Source: Talinum fruticosum
Taxonomy: Eukaryota; Streptophyta; Magnoliopsida; Caryophyllales; Talinaceae
Assembly (NCBI GenBank): GCA_021018815.1
Contig: JAITYX010000059.1
Coordinates: 1,984,001-2,048,000 of the forward strand
DNA: 64,000 nucleotides
Direction of reading: 5' to 3'
Part shown: piece after piece, positions 1-13,626 of the stretch
Numbering within the stretch: the stretch's first letter is position 1
Layout: each line of letters begins with the position of its first letter
Translations under genes and position numbers: made by a program
The notes under the pieces: generated by a model
Seen by the model: the letters and a program-made list of their open reading frames with translations, nothing else
Told to the model about the DNA's origin: nothing
Database searches by the model: none

Positions 1-67
1 ATGGTAGTCTTCTTAACGATGGTCTTCTGTGCATCTAATGCCCTCACTGTTAATATGTTGCTTGCAG

Positions 68-3000
68 GGGTAACTACTGGATCCCCTATTGCAGTGAATG
101 TACCCAATACGGATCAAAGAGGACATGTAAGTATTTATGCCAACAAGGTTATTCAAGGGGATATAAAATGTATTACTAAACTTATATCCTTGCCTCTTAT
201 CTTTTTTTAATAAAGAGGCGGGAAGGCGGAGGGGGTAAAAACTAAATATTGGAGAAACTAGAGTTATTTATGTCCATGTAGGTTTTTTCCTTCTCAACCT
301 AGAAATTGGTCAATATCAGACTGGAAACTGGATGATGTGTTATTGTTTAGGTGTCCCTTAAGCAGAGTGAGGGATAGGGGTTGAATTTATAAGAGAAGTC
401 AAAGCAACATCTTTTCCTGTCTGCCTCTGTGGATTGTCATTTGGTGTGCCACCTTTGACTCCTTTCTCATTCATTTATTTTAGTGTCGCAGGGTATGCGT
501 AGAAAACTTAGTCATATTCTTATTTGTGCAGGATTACAGTGAGATGTCTAAAGCATATAGGCCTTCTCATGCTGATGCGACTTATGATTTCAAATATGGT
601 GTAAGATCAATACAGGTATTTAGTTAACTTCTCCTTGTTTGATTCTAGAAAGCTGCATCCTCACAAATCTTGAAGTTAAATGTCCCTGCGTTTGATATCG
701 ATGAGAATGCAGGGTGGTGGCCGATCTTCTGCGAGAGAAACTATTGGAAGAGTTGCAGCTGGAGCCATAGCTAAGAAGATTCTCAAGAAGTTTGCAGGGA
801 CTGAGGTCAGTTTTATTTCTGAATGTTCTCTTACTATGTCTATCTTTTTCTGTAAACTGTTTTAAGGGGCATATTACAATTCTTTTCCCATCCCTCGGCC
901 TCCTTGCGCCCCGCGAGCGCGGCAAAAAAAGAAAAAGAAGAAAAGAAAAAGGAAAAGTGTAAGCATGTGTATTTTACACTCCATGCATGGATGCTGAAAG
1001 TTGTTGTTTTGTAGTATAGCTGTGTACGTTATAGCTATGATATTGAATTACGTAGAATCTATTTAGTAATGAAGATTAGAAATGGACTTTCTGATCTCTG
1101 TAGCTTTTGAGCCTGTCATTTCTATTGTTCTACTAATTGATAAGTTTGGGTCTTCCTATTTCTTGGGGTTGATTTAATATTCCAGAGATATGTGATTCTT
1201 TCAGGTCCTTGCTTATGTATCTCAAGTACACAAGATTGTGTTGCCTGAGGGCTTGGTAAATCATGATACTTTAAGCCTGGAGCAGGTAATGTCATACTTT
1301 GCTTCTCTCTTCTTGTTATTTGCTCTTCTGATTATGGAGTGCTTATGCCTTTGCTTTGGGTTGCTTGTGGCAAAATGTGACATCACCTTGCATCATTTGC
1401 GAAATGTGGTCGTTATTTGAGGTTTGTGTTAGCTAGTATATGTTCAGTGGAAAGTTTCAGTGTAAGTTGGCAAGGGATCTTTTAGTACTTGCTTGTCTAA
1501 GGCTCTAGCACAGATAGCCGCCTAAGTAATTCCATGCATTTCCCAAAATAATTTCTTCCAAACTCATTGCATCCTTGTCTAATTGTTCTTTAATACATGT
1601 GACTGTAGTATTCATGTGTTATTTTGATACTTGACTGGGATTCTGATGTGGAATATATATTACTGTAGTATTCAAGGATAAATTTGGACTTGCCCACTTG
1701 TATATATTGTAATGCTGAACCACAGAAGAACTGCCGGACTAAATTTAATTGCTTTTCCTTTGACCCTAGCTTTTCTTTCTGAAGAAGTGAAATAACCCAC
1801 GATCCAAAATCTTAGCTGAAATTTGTGAGCGATGAGATTCTAGTGAAATGCTGAAATAGATGAAAAGCTGAATGGCCGCTGAATCCTCAAGATCAGATTT
1901 AAGCTCTTGGAAGCAAGTGTCAACCAAAAATTTGACCAATTACATATCAAAATTAGTAGAATTCTATTAATTAGCTGAGACCAACTTCCTGTTCCATGAG
2001 TTTCTTTGCTTGTGATTAGTGAAGTGTGTTGCTTTAGAATCTAAGCACAAAGCTGAGACCTTGGTTTTCCTTAAGCAGCTGCGTTATTCTTCCACTTTTA
2101 TTAAATTTAGCAAGCAAACAGTTGGTAATTTAGGATCTAAGCAATAAGCTAAGTCAGCTGCTTGCTTGACCAATAGCCAGCGTGAGACTTGTTTGCAATT
2201 AATGATGCAATCCTTGCTAAATTAGGTTGACTACTTCACATCAGCTGACTTTTGAAATTTGTCCCCTTCTTCATTGAAATGCTAAATGGATTTCTGAGCT
2301 TGATATAGACATTGGTTCTCTGGGATATTCCTACCCCGTAACATAATTTCTCCTTTATTTGGTGTTACCAGATAGAGAGTAATATTGTCAGATGCCCTGA
2401 TCCAGAGTATGCAGAGAAAATGATTGCCGCAATTGATGTTGTCCGTGTTAAAGGGGATTCTGTAGGCGGTGTTGTCACCTGTATAGTTCGGAATGCTCCA
2501 CGTGTAAGATCTCCCTTCCCTTCTACAGCAGGAAGCTAAGGCTGTGACCGGCTTCATAAAGTTCTGATTGCTATGTTCTATGCACCCGATCCTTCATTTT
2601 GATTTATGTATTCGTTGTGTTAGACATTTGACAGTTGTGCATTGCAGTTTTGGTGAAAATAATGGGGAACATTTAGAAAATGTCCAAAGTTTTAACGCTT
2701 GAATGTGTACTACATCAAATGATTGCTATAGATCCATAATATAGCATAGGAGTCATCTAAGTGCTTTGCCTGTCATAATTAGTGAGACTTTATTGTTTTC
2801 TATTAGTTTCGCATCTCTAATTCTTTGGGTTTGTCTTGTTTCTTGTTTTTTTTTTTTTTGAAAAAACCATTACGATCAATATCAGGGACTTGGTTCACCA
2901 GTCTTTGACAAACTTGAAGCTGAGCTTGCTAAAGCTGCTATGTCATTGCCCGCAACCAAGGGTTTCGAGTTTGGCAGTGGATTTGCAGGTAAAGATGCGT

Positions 3001-5876
3001 GCTGGAAATTTCCATAATATCTTTGCATCTGTGATGGTTGTCTTCAGGTGCATTTTCTGATACAGGTTCTGACTTGAGCTTGGATTATTTATCTGTAGGT
3101 ACTTTTATGACTGGGAGTGAACACAATGATGAGTTCTACATGGATGAGAGTGGAAGGATTAGGACAAGAACTAACCGCTCTGGTGGTATTCAGGTGAGGT
3201 CATTGACAGCTACTTAACTTTATTGTTTTCGCTCATTCTATTAGTTGCTTGCTCATTCTATTAGTTGCTTGGGGTTCTTAGTTTTGTCTATTCACGTGAA
3301 CAGGGAGGAATATCCAATGGTGAAATCATCAACATGAGAATAGCATTTAAGCCTACTTCGACCATTGGAGTAAGTTTTCTGTAATCATGTTTAGTGAACT
3401 ATGGACACAATTGATATTGTGGCTCAGTCAAACAAAAAATTGTTAAATGAACTTGAACCAGATATTAAAGGATTTCTAATGTCGTTTTCTGTGGTTGTTC
3501 AGAAGAAACAACATACTGTAACAAGAAGCAAGGAGGAGACGGAGCTTATTGCCCGAGGACGACATGATCCTTGTGTTGTCCCACGAGGTATGTCTCCTGT
3601 TGTACTTGTTAGACTGAAATTATATCAGAAACGGAGGTGTTGCGTCATAGCTTTGTTAATTTTTCTCCATAACTACAATTACATGGCAATGCAATCAAGA
3701 GCAAATTGGTATTCTACTATGTGTCGAATTTTAGTAATACCAGTTTACGTGGTATTCTGATATGGTAATTGTGTTAAAGTTTGAGCTGTGCATAATCCTG
3801 AAAGGGTTCAAACTATGCGGCTATGTGCTATCTGTTGATGTCGAAACTGCCTGTTGCAGCACCAGTAGTTCAAATGATAAATTGTAAAATTGCTAACCAA
3901 GGAGGGGGTGGAGCTCATTATTATTGGTGTTCTTTAGTTTAGAGTCGTCAGCTTGGGCTTGATCCTTTGATATGCCTCCCCTCGGGAGGGGGCCAGTTAC
4001 AAATTGAAGTTGTGGAGTTTATGGCGGCCATTAAAACTTAAACTAGATAAGATCTCGATTTTTGGGGTCTCAAGTCTCTGTGATGAACAATATAGATAAA
4101 TGAGAAAATCTGATGATGTAAAGAAATTGCAATTGATCTGAGATTATGAATTATTACAGTGTCATAGACTTACCAAATTTTATGTCTTACAGTGCTACAT
4201 GTCAGAATTCTGTTAAATTTTAAACTTCCATATATTTTTTTCTAAAGGGGCACTGAGGGCCTTTTGTGTGCCCCTTGGTAGTTCGTTTCATGTCCAATTT
4301 TGTCCCTCTGGTTCTCTGACTAGTGGTATAATAATTGGGACTAGTTTATTTAGAGGGAATGTGGGTAACTATACTTTCCCCTTTCTTGGTTCAGTAATTG
4401 AGCTCAAAGAACTTTTAAACCATGTACTCCATTTACTCCCTTGAAGGTCATAATTGTTGCACTGGTGGGGAGTTGCAGCACTTAAGGGAGAGAGAATGGT
4501 CACGTGCTTGGCACTCCAAAATCCACATCATCCTACTAGGCCTCAAATATGTTACAAGTTGGACATGCTAAGAAAAAGAAAGCCCCACTTTCTCTATCTT
4601 CAAAATTTGCCTCAACCAGAGAAAATAGAGAAATATCAGTGGTAATAAGGAAGAAAGTGGACTGGTGGTGGTTGAAGAACAGTTGTGGAACAGACCATTT
4701 TCTGGCAGAGGAGAGAACGTCACAAAAGAAAATGAGAATAGAGAGTAGGGGAAGGGTTAGAGGTATATAATTGTTCATTTTGCTTGTTGCTTGGTGGAAG
4801 GGGAAGTGCTGCCTTCAGAGGGATCAAAGAGGCAAGGGAGAAAACCCTTTTTCATTTTTCTTTTTGGGTTGGCGTTAATGGCGGTGGTGCTGTTTATTTA
4901 TTTATTTATTTTTTTGGAGGGGTGTGAAGACAGAGATATACGGTGTTTTCCTTTCTGCAGTTCTGTATCATGGTGTTGCAACCTTTTAAAATTCCCCGCA
5001 TGGTTTCTCGACTTATAAGTCTTTACCCCATATTCTTTACATGAATACCCAACTAGCTCGTTCATGTAACTACACAAAGCAAACGGTGGGATATGAGATC
5101 AGGAATATGTACATATGGACATTTAGATAGCTTCATGGTTTGTGCTTGTATCATGATTGACATGTGTGAAGTTTTCCCTCTGCGTTTATTGTGCCTCATC
5201 TTGTTTCTTGGGTGGGGCCAAATGTGGGCCTTTTGGTCCAAATGGTCACTCTCCTCACCCCGGCTTGATGCTTTTCTCTTTCACTTGAAGGTTCCTGAAG
5301 TTCTAAGAATACTGAAAAGTTGGTGCTAAATGCTTGTGCAATAAGAAATGGTAGTGGGCTATTATTTTTGGACCAACTAGTTCCAACAACATTAAGAGCG
5401 TCACTGATACTCTCTTTTTTGGATGTCACTATTTTTTATCTTGATTATCAATTAACTTGGAAAATAACATCCTCACAACGAAATCCACCCAAAATCCTGG
5501 CCCTAGTGGGTCCTCTCAGTGGAGAGGGACAACCATGAGCCGAATGCAACCAAACTATTGTTTCCATAACCACAAAGCCGTTCAAACAAACCAACCTCGA
5601 CCTTTTCAATGAAAGGGGAAAACTAAACACTCAGGCATTCCAATACTTCTCATAGATTCAATTGGCTATTGTCTATTATTACTAGTCTCATTATCAGCTG
5701 CCGATGGATAATTATATGAAAATGACGGTGCAGCTGTACCAATGGTCGAAGCTATGGTGGCATTGGTGCTGGTCGATCAACTGATGGCACAATATGCGCA
5801 ATGTGAGCTGTTCCCCATCAATCCATCCCTACAAGAACCCTTGGAGTTGCACAGGCTGAATGAGGCAAGTGTTTAA
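68..5876 (+). CDS. Chorismate synthase, 3' part (ten exons)
   Basis: Chorismate synthase converts 5-enolpyruvylshikimate-3-phosphate to chorismate, the last shikimate-pathway step; in plants it works in plastids and needs reduced FMN. Exons: 68-126, 532-615, 713-805, 1205-1285, 2372-2503, 2886-2988, 3099-3193, 3304-3369, 3503-3587 and 5734-5876, all with GT-AG borders and matching phases. They give 312 residues plus a partial first codon and a TAA stop. Visible family blocks are [31 protein letters not shown] (signature 2), [14 protein letters not shown], the [16 protein letters not shown] stretch, and [19 protein letters not shown] near the end. The full protein is usually about 430-440 residues, so the transit peptide and first exons lie upstream of the window. 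The last intron is long (2,146 bp). No frame breaks were seen. The identification is secure; the paralogue number cannot be given. Confidence 0.97.
3231..3270. repeat. Exact 20-bp tandem duplication in an intron
   Basis: Two identical 20-base copies (GCTCATTCTATTAGTTGCTT) lie head to tail between the exons ending at 3193 and starting at 3304. It looks like recent slippage with no evident function. Confidence 0.9.
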
Positions 5877-6094
5877 CTTATACATCCAAGTGACAACGAA
5901 ACACTTGACACAAAAGTGTGGATTTATGACCTCTGATGACATCCATCATTATATGCTATCCATGTCTTGTTGTATTTCTTGAGAAGCAAAATTTTCACCT
6001 TCCGGTGTTTTCTATTTTTTCATTACAATATTTTTTGCTCCATACTTGCATGACACTATTTAATTCAGTATGTGCACTCTGTAATTCAGAATGG

Positions 6095-6100
6095 AATAAA
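6095..6100 (+). terminator. Candidate polyadenylation signal of chorismate synthase
   Basis: AATAAA lies 219 bases after the stop codon, a plausible distance for a plant 3' UTR. The cleavage site would fall shortly downstream. This rests on motif and position only. Confidence 0.4.
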
Positions 6101-7429
6101 ATTGTAGAATGTAGAAAATTATGTTCTATTCTATATAAAGTTTAAGCTTGTTGTGTTACGCCATTTCATCTGTTGTTCAGTGTTTGGATGCGGCTTAGTA
6201 TTAATTACTCCATGGAAATCTCGATACATCGAGTACTCATGGTTTTGTGGTTTTTTTTTTGAATTATTATTTGTGAGTCGTAGAACAAAAATCAGCCTTT
6301 ATCATGCATCCTAGAGAAGTTTCGTTGGGGCATGGAAGTGCTGATTTCCAGACTAATTACTCCCTATTCCCCTGTACTCGATCTTATGTTTTTCTTTTTT
6401 TTTTTTTTGGTGGGTGGGGGCGGGGAGGGGGCGGTGTTCTGGGCACTTCATATATTTGCTACTACGTTATTTTTAACCTTCAAAGGTTTTTGGTAGAGGA
6501 TGATGGTTGTGATATTATTTTGTCTATTATAATGGTAAGTTGGGATCCACTGGCCCCTGTTTAGATTCTGGGGTATGTACCATAGATTTAAGTCTATGAT
6601 TCCGGGAAATAACATAATTTGGGAGAGTAAATCTAATTTCTTTTCAGAAAGAAAGACCATTGTAAATTGTAATAGGTGATAAGTTTTAAAAAATTATAAT
6701 AAAATGTCGGTATCTCAAGATTCGAGTCATTGTATAATTTGTAAGAGGGAGGAGGGGTAAGTAAGTCTTAAGTAGGGCAAGTCCATGAAATTAATACCCA
6801 GAAGAGCCTATTGGTGCAAACAAATTACGACCAGCTAAATTTGCCGCCTTCAAGGATCATATGTATGTGGTTGATAAAAATCCAGTCCAAACTTCCCTGC
6901 TCAAATCGACAGGAATTCAAACTGCCACTCAAAATCGAGTTGGATTTGGTAAATTTAGTTCAGCCAAGTTTTACCATGAGCCACTGCATTAGACTGTTTT
7001 TCTTACACATCTGCACCTTAAATTTTATGCTACTTAGTTTAGTTTTTTTCTTTTAAAAAAAGTTTAGAGACTTTTAAACACATGAATGTCACTACAAAAG
7101 AAGATCGACAATGGAGAACCAAGTACAATAAATAGAGATTCCGTTGATCTCAAAGTTGGCTCAATAAATATCTGAGTCATACCAAACTTGAATTCAAGCT
7201 GAACCGAGGCCGAGGCCGGTTAGGCTCAACTACAGCACTAAGCTTCCACTCAAGGGAAAAGATAGAAAAAAAAAAGGACAAAAATATAAATACATTTTGA
7301 CATGTTCAAACCAACAAAATAAAAGGGCATAGGATGTATGAAAAACCCACAAGGAATGTATTTACAAATGGAAAGGACCCACTTGGTCCCTAATTTGGCT
7401 AACCAAACCAGCCTTTCTCCCCCTTTTCC

Positions 7430-8330
7430 CTCTCCACCACATATAAACCCACTCTTTCCTTACTATCTATTTGCTCATCCAATCAACCTCAAGTAATGAA
7501 AAGAAAAGGAGAGATCAAAGATCACACTCACTCGTCATTTACCAGTCACCCACCACTACACACTCTTTTTCCTAGAGAGAGAGAGAGGAGGGAGGGCACC
7601 TTTGAATATCCATCATCACAGGTCTGCCTCTGCCTCTGCCTTCGCCCCTCCACTCAAAACCAAATTCCCTGAGAGGAAAAAAGACTGAAAAGGACAAACT
7701 TGAAAATAATTGCATAGAGAGGAGGGGGTGGAACACAAGAGAGAGACAGAGAGAGAGAGAGAGAAAAGGTAAAGGAAGGAGGAAAGAAAAGCCTACTTTT
7801 TCTGAGTTCTAAGTTCCCACTTCCTGAAAAAACTGCTTTTGATTCACCAGATGTTTGACCCCCCAAAAATACACATGATGCATGGCATGCTATGCTATTG
7901 TTGCTTGGTTCTTTTTTCTTTTTCTTTTTTGACTTTTTTTGGTTTTTTTTCTCCCCCAAATTTTTCCTTTTTCAATGTTTCTGCTTGGTGGAAAAGCTGT
8001 GAGGAGACATAGAGCAGGCAAAGGATTCCCACAAAGATCTTCTTCACTTTGTTGGGTTTTCTCTCTCTGTCCCTTTCACTTAATCCTCTCCGCCCCCTGA
8101 ACAGTACCCCATTCTACTATTCATTTTCCCTAACAAAAGTAAAAAGCTGCCTCTGGCTCTGCCTACCATTATCCACTCGACTTTTCTTCACATTTCACAC
8201 CTCTGAGATCTCTAGTTACCCTCCTCAAATTCACAGTTCCTGCCACCAAAAAAGAGAAAAACATTTAACTACAAGGATAAAAGATATTAACAACATTTTT
8301 TTTTGGTGGTAATAATATTTCTTTTTTTTT
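7430..8330. other. Purine/pyrimidine-rich block, possible unannotated transcript leader
   Basis: The block has a TATA-like CATATAAACC near 7440, GA runs at 7576-7590 and 7740-7764, and long CT- and T-rich stretches up to about 8120. In plants this texture is common around promoters and 5' UTRs. No conserved coding exon follows on the plus strand, so it could be the leader of a non-coding RNA, of a decayed gene, or simply low-complexity DNA. No known microRNA sequence was recognised by eye. Confidence 0.25.
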
Positions 8331-11281
8331 TTGGGTGGATGGTGCTAGGTTAACCTCATTTTGGACCAGATAACAACAATAGTCAATAAATCAAAATCCT
8401 TGGAATTAAGGCAAAGAAGCCAACTCGAAATCCACATCCATAAGCCAAAGTTATGCCTAAACATATGGTAGCGGACTGTATTTGGGTAGAAAGAAAGCTC
8501 TTTCTAGTAGACCTTAAATTAAAAATATTAGAACTACCTATTATTTCATAAAAAAAGTGTCTGAAATAATTTAGTAAAGCATATAACATAATAATTTAGT
8601 ATAACATAATCAGTACTATGTATGATCCACAACATAATTTAGCACGACGTATGAAGTAATTTAGTATAAAATAATTTAATAAGTTGAAAAAAAATGTGTC
8701 AGCAAAGTGACCTTTTTACCCATCTAAAAAATAGATATGAATAAAAGTTCTATAATTTTTTTTCTTTCTTTTCGGGTCAAATTTAATTAATAGTTAACGA
8801 ATCCATTAGTACATAACTCAATACTTAACTAAAGCATACCCCGAGCTATACCTATTCTACACCATTAGGGATAACCTAAGTCCCAGAATTTTTAAACCAA
8901 ACTAGTTGAGTGAAATCATTGAAAGGGCCTGGAATAATTTTCCAAGTAAATTATTGTTTATCCCAGTTCCATCTACAGGAATTCAACTGATGCAACAACC
9001 ATGGACTATATAAAGATGTCAAACGTACAGAAGATTTATTGTCCATGTTTTATGCTTTGAATGCCGACCCTATAAACTTTAGAAACGGCCATCCTATAAA
9101 AATATCTTTGTATTGGCCCTATTAGCTTAAATTCTGGAAACCTTATTAAAAATACTGTAGAAATATAACTTTGTACGCGCCAAAGGGGTTCAGCCGTACT
9201 AACTCCAACTTTGATTATTCAAAGCTAAAAGTGGAAGATGTGTCACAAGCAGAAAGCTGGTCGCCAAAGAAACAGAATAAAATAAACCATACTGTCCTTT
9301 TCTAAATTTAAAAATTCTTTAATTAGTATAAGTTGAGTACACGTTTTCCGCTTTCTCTTCTTTTTTGGATGAGCTGAGGAAAGAAAACCAAAGACTTTTC
9401 TTCATTGTTTTTAATTCCTTTGAGTGATTCATTCTTTTGACTGTATCAACCTGAAGAAGAAATGTATGCTACACCACTCTTTCGTACTGTCCTTGCCAGT
9501 TCCTGCATTGCACGATTACCGTATACCCTCGTCCCAATCTTAAGACATCCATCTTTGTCAAAACTTGACTTAAACTCAATTTATTCTAACCCGACTTAAA
9601 ACCATTGAACTCAATTTGATTTAAGCCTAAGGAACAGTCCGCTTGAACTAAGCTTAAAAAGAGCTCGACTTAGCTCCATTGATCTTAGTTTCTTTTTCTT
9701 TTTTTTTTCTTTATCCTTTTGCGAGAGAGGTTTTGGCCATTTATGAATGTATCAGATTTTTCTTGGTTTAAATTGGGAATGAAAGCTTTTAAATAGAAGT
9801 ATCTGGAAAAAGGGGTTGAACATGAGCTACAGAGACATGAAAACAAGAAACGAAGATGAACTGGAACCTGAGCTATGCCCATAGCCTAGCTTGATTACTC
9901 CTAACTATATCTATTAGACTCACGATGGGAGTAAAGAGTAAGTAGCGGACACACACTACCACTGAAACTCAGGCACTGAAATCAACTAACTCGGGTCCTG
10001 AAGATTGGTGTTAGAGACCTAGAATTTTTAATAAAAATTTTGCCCCATTATACAGACCTTTATACCTCCATGCACACAAATAAAGGGAAACAAAAAGGCT
10101 GAGCATAGGAGCAAAAGGGGAATACAACAGGAAATGAAAGTCTGGTTTTTGGGACAGAAATTGATTCCCATACCCTAAAAATTCCAAATCCAAGAGGTAC
10201 CCTACCTAAATAACTACCACCCAAAAGCTACACCATTTTTTTAACATGACCGAAATATGTGGCCCTAGCCTACTACTAAGAATCAGTGTCGGTAGGAGAC
10301 AGCATCAGGGCTTTGCTACCCCACTCTAATGTATGGTACAATTAGGGTTTCTGTTCATCTTCTGATGATTCAACAACTAAAAATAAGCCACCACTTGTTG
10401 CCACCCTCACAGTGGAAATTTCTACGGTCCAAATAGACAATGACAAGCCCAAGTCCTATCACACGAGGACCATGATGAAGCCAAGCCGACAATATCTACT
10501 AAATAACAATTGCTAATGATCAAGGAGGGATGCTAGATTAAATTCCTGACGTGGATTTTAATCAATCAAGCCGAGACTATGCTTGAAGTAAAGTTCCTAG
10601 CCTACTAGGGTCTAGGGGCACTCGTGATATTGCATCCGCATTATGGGACCAAGAAATCTGAAGCCTCAACTAGGCTTAATTATACGAGAAAGTAACAATC
10701 CACATTCCTGCCCAAGTGATCCAAAAGGATTTTCTAGTAACTATTGTTTAAGCTAGCTACAGGGTTGTGAGTGTGTGACAGCACAGTACCTTTTGCCGAG
10801 GGGTATGCTCATGCAGTTATCATACTATACGGGGACCATTAATGTAAAACATTAATTGAGCAATCATTTAAACCAAGGGCATTCTAGAGCATATAGGAAG
10901 CTGCCTGCTAAGCTAAGCGTGCGGTATGCTTGATTTCATTAGGATGTACATTCATTGGCTTGTTCATTTCCCTGGATTTGGGAAAAGGATACCAGTGAAA
11001 TCAAATCTTAGGGAAATCTCAAATACAGTCTTTGACAAGCTTATGTCCTGGACATTACAAGGTGTTCCATTTACTAAGGATCATAATTCAAGAGGGAACC
11101 ATGAGTTTAACTAAGCCATAAGACTTGCACTCAACAATAAGGTATTTACAACATATGAGGTGAGGTGCAGCTATAGGTCGGGCAGTAAACAATAGTATGA
11201 TGAAACAAAATGGGGTATAAAATAACTACCAAAAAGTGAGCAATGGTTACCTTCACTTTTTTGGACATCCTCTCTAATAGC

Positions 11282-13591
11282 CTATGTTGGTTTTGTAGTA
11301 GGCTGCTTGAATGCGACAGTAGGAGCTATTCTACAACTCCGCCTCTGATGCTCCAGCACTAGCTCTTCCGCAAACCAATCCAGCTTCTCGGAGTTACTCT
11401 GTTCACTGATTCTCTTGCCCCCAAAGAGCACCGATTCAACGTTCTTTTGTTTCAGCATTTCCTCCCCAATACCCACCAGCATTTTTACATTATTCGGGTT
11501 TGGATCTGTATCAACATTTGGTCCACACCGTCCAAAGCTTGAACCATTAGCCTGCCATAGTAGATTCTTAACGTTAGCCAAAAATCAAATGCTCTTCAAC
11601 CTCAATTACCAGTAAAAACAAATTTTTGTGATTAGATTTAAGTTAATTTCATTTGCTCAGATATTAATTCCTTGAGCTACGACCCAACATCTTTTCTTTT
11701 GGTTGAACCCATGTAACACTTTACAGTAACCCTTAGCAACCACACTATCAAAATCTAAATTCCAGGCTAGTTTGTCTTTAGACTACTATCCGTTGTGCTA
11801 ACCTCGCCAAACAAACGGGAATAGAAGCTAAATCAAATCATGTTGACAAGGGTGAAAAATCAGAAGATGATAAAGAGGATTCATGGACCACCAGCTATAT
11901 TCAGTAACAGCGCATGTGAGCCAGCAGATAAACTCAAAGGACAGCTCATCACACCATGTAACTTTAGCAGCAGAGAAGTTACTTATCAATTCTCATGGAC
12001 CACCCTGTTCTTTGGGCTCCAGATGCTTGAACTCCTCAATAGCTAACCTCAAACAGGTTATCATACAAGCGACTGAATTTTTAGGGAAGGAAAACGTTGC
12101 TTTCGAATGGGATACTGAAAGAAAGGACTTCCTAGCTGATACTAGAATGTAAGTACCCCTAGTTTGAGGTAGTTAAAGAAAATAGCAATCCCGGTCGACA
12201 TTTCTTGCTTCTTGACAGTGAACTTTATTTACAACACAGAAGCCTAAATACAGAAGGATAGGTATCCAAGGAAATCAGACAGATCAAATTATAAATATGA
12301 CGAAAACAGTTCATCTGTCAGAGCAACATCACTAAAGAGTAGTTGAAAGATCATAATGCAACTAATTATTTGTGGACTCTTGAGTAAAATTCTTACAGGA
12401 ATATCGTTGGGAGACCCCGGGGGTGGAGGGAAGACGTGTGGATTGTTACTGTTCGAAAGAGAGGAAAAACTAGACCCCCTCCCCCAAAAAAACAAAAAAA
12501 GGTGCAAATTATATACAGTGGTACATGACATATATAATAACTTCATGTGCTACTTATTTGGGAATACTGGCACAATATTTGGGAGGGGACATATAAATGT
12601 ATGTTAAATTTAATTACAATACAACAATGTGGGTTCCGCTTTTGCACTGGAGTTTTTACCTTTGTACGTTAAGAATTGACCAAGTTAGAGTGTCAAACAG
12701 TAGCAATTATAGTAAATATGATTAATAGAAACATCATGGGACACTCCAAAAAAACTAAGGGAGGAAAATGGAACAGATGAGTAATTTTATTCTTTTTTAC
12801 AAAAGGGCTTTAGTGGGAAAATTCTTGATCATGAAAATCTTGACCAGCACAACCAACAAAACATGACGAGAGTTCCTAGATAAAGGCATCCTATAACACA
12901 CGACCCCAAATTCCCTAGCACAAAACAGTGTGCTCCACAAGAGACTTGGGAAAAGGATATATAAGACACTGTTTGTTTTGTACTGTGCATGAAGGCAAGG
13001 AAAGAGAGTTTGTTGTCGGGTCAGCCAAAAAACTTGACATGGGATATTGGGAAGACAATGAGAACAAAAACAGCTATTTCTCTCCTACCCTCAAACACCC
13101 TCCTAAAAAACAACCAAGGAATCACGTGGACAAGCAAGAGGAAGGAGAGGGAGAGAGAGAATTGTGAAATCCCAGCAAGTAGCCAGTGGGTAAATTGGCC
13201 TGGCATTGGGATTTCTGGCATCTATTTGCTAAGTGTCGGCTAACCCAAGCCGTAGAAAATATACCTTCACCCAGCTAAACAATAGCGTTAAACTATGGCC
13301 CCCTTTCTCCATACCTACACCACCCTTCTTACGGTGACCCAACTTGCATCAACCCAAAATCCCAGCCTGGCTTATATTTGTCTCTTGCTTGTACTAAATA
13401 CTAGCTAGCTATCATATCCTCTTGTAAAATATCAATGTCAAACTCGACCAACTGAATCCTCACTTAAGGCCTTAATTACATTTTGGATTTTCTTTGTTGA
13501 TTAAAATATCAATGTCAGACCAGATAAAGTGAATCCCTTTGTGGCTTTAATTAGATCTTGGATTTGGTTTCTTCTCATTTTGAGGGACAAG

Positions 13592-13626
<35 letters not shown>

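Larger units (their letters stand above)
5877..11281. other. Spacer between chorismate synthase and the patatin-like gene
   Basis: I find no conserved coding exon on either strand here. The first few hundred bases are the chorismate synthase 3' UTR. The stretch just below 11281 should hold the 3' UTR of the minus-strand patatin-like gene, although I see no clear AATAAA on that strand. Short open frames have no recognisable domains and their composition follows the local low-complexity DNA. The only distinctive part is the purine/pyrimidine-rich block at 7430-8330, listed separately. Confidence 0.6.

Noticed and set aside
620..925. Minus-strand open frame of 101 codons
   Set aside because: It overlaps conserved plus-strand chorismate synthase exons and has no domain of its own.
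3401..3760. Plus-strand open frame of 119 codons
   Set aside because: Only 3503-3587 is a real exon; the rest is intron read-through.
11883..12152. 89-codon open frame in the patatin-like intron
   Set aside because: No domain, no splice context and ordinary intron composition.
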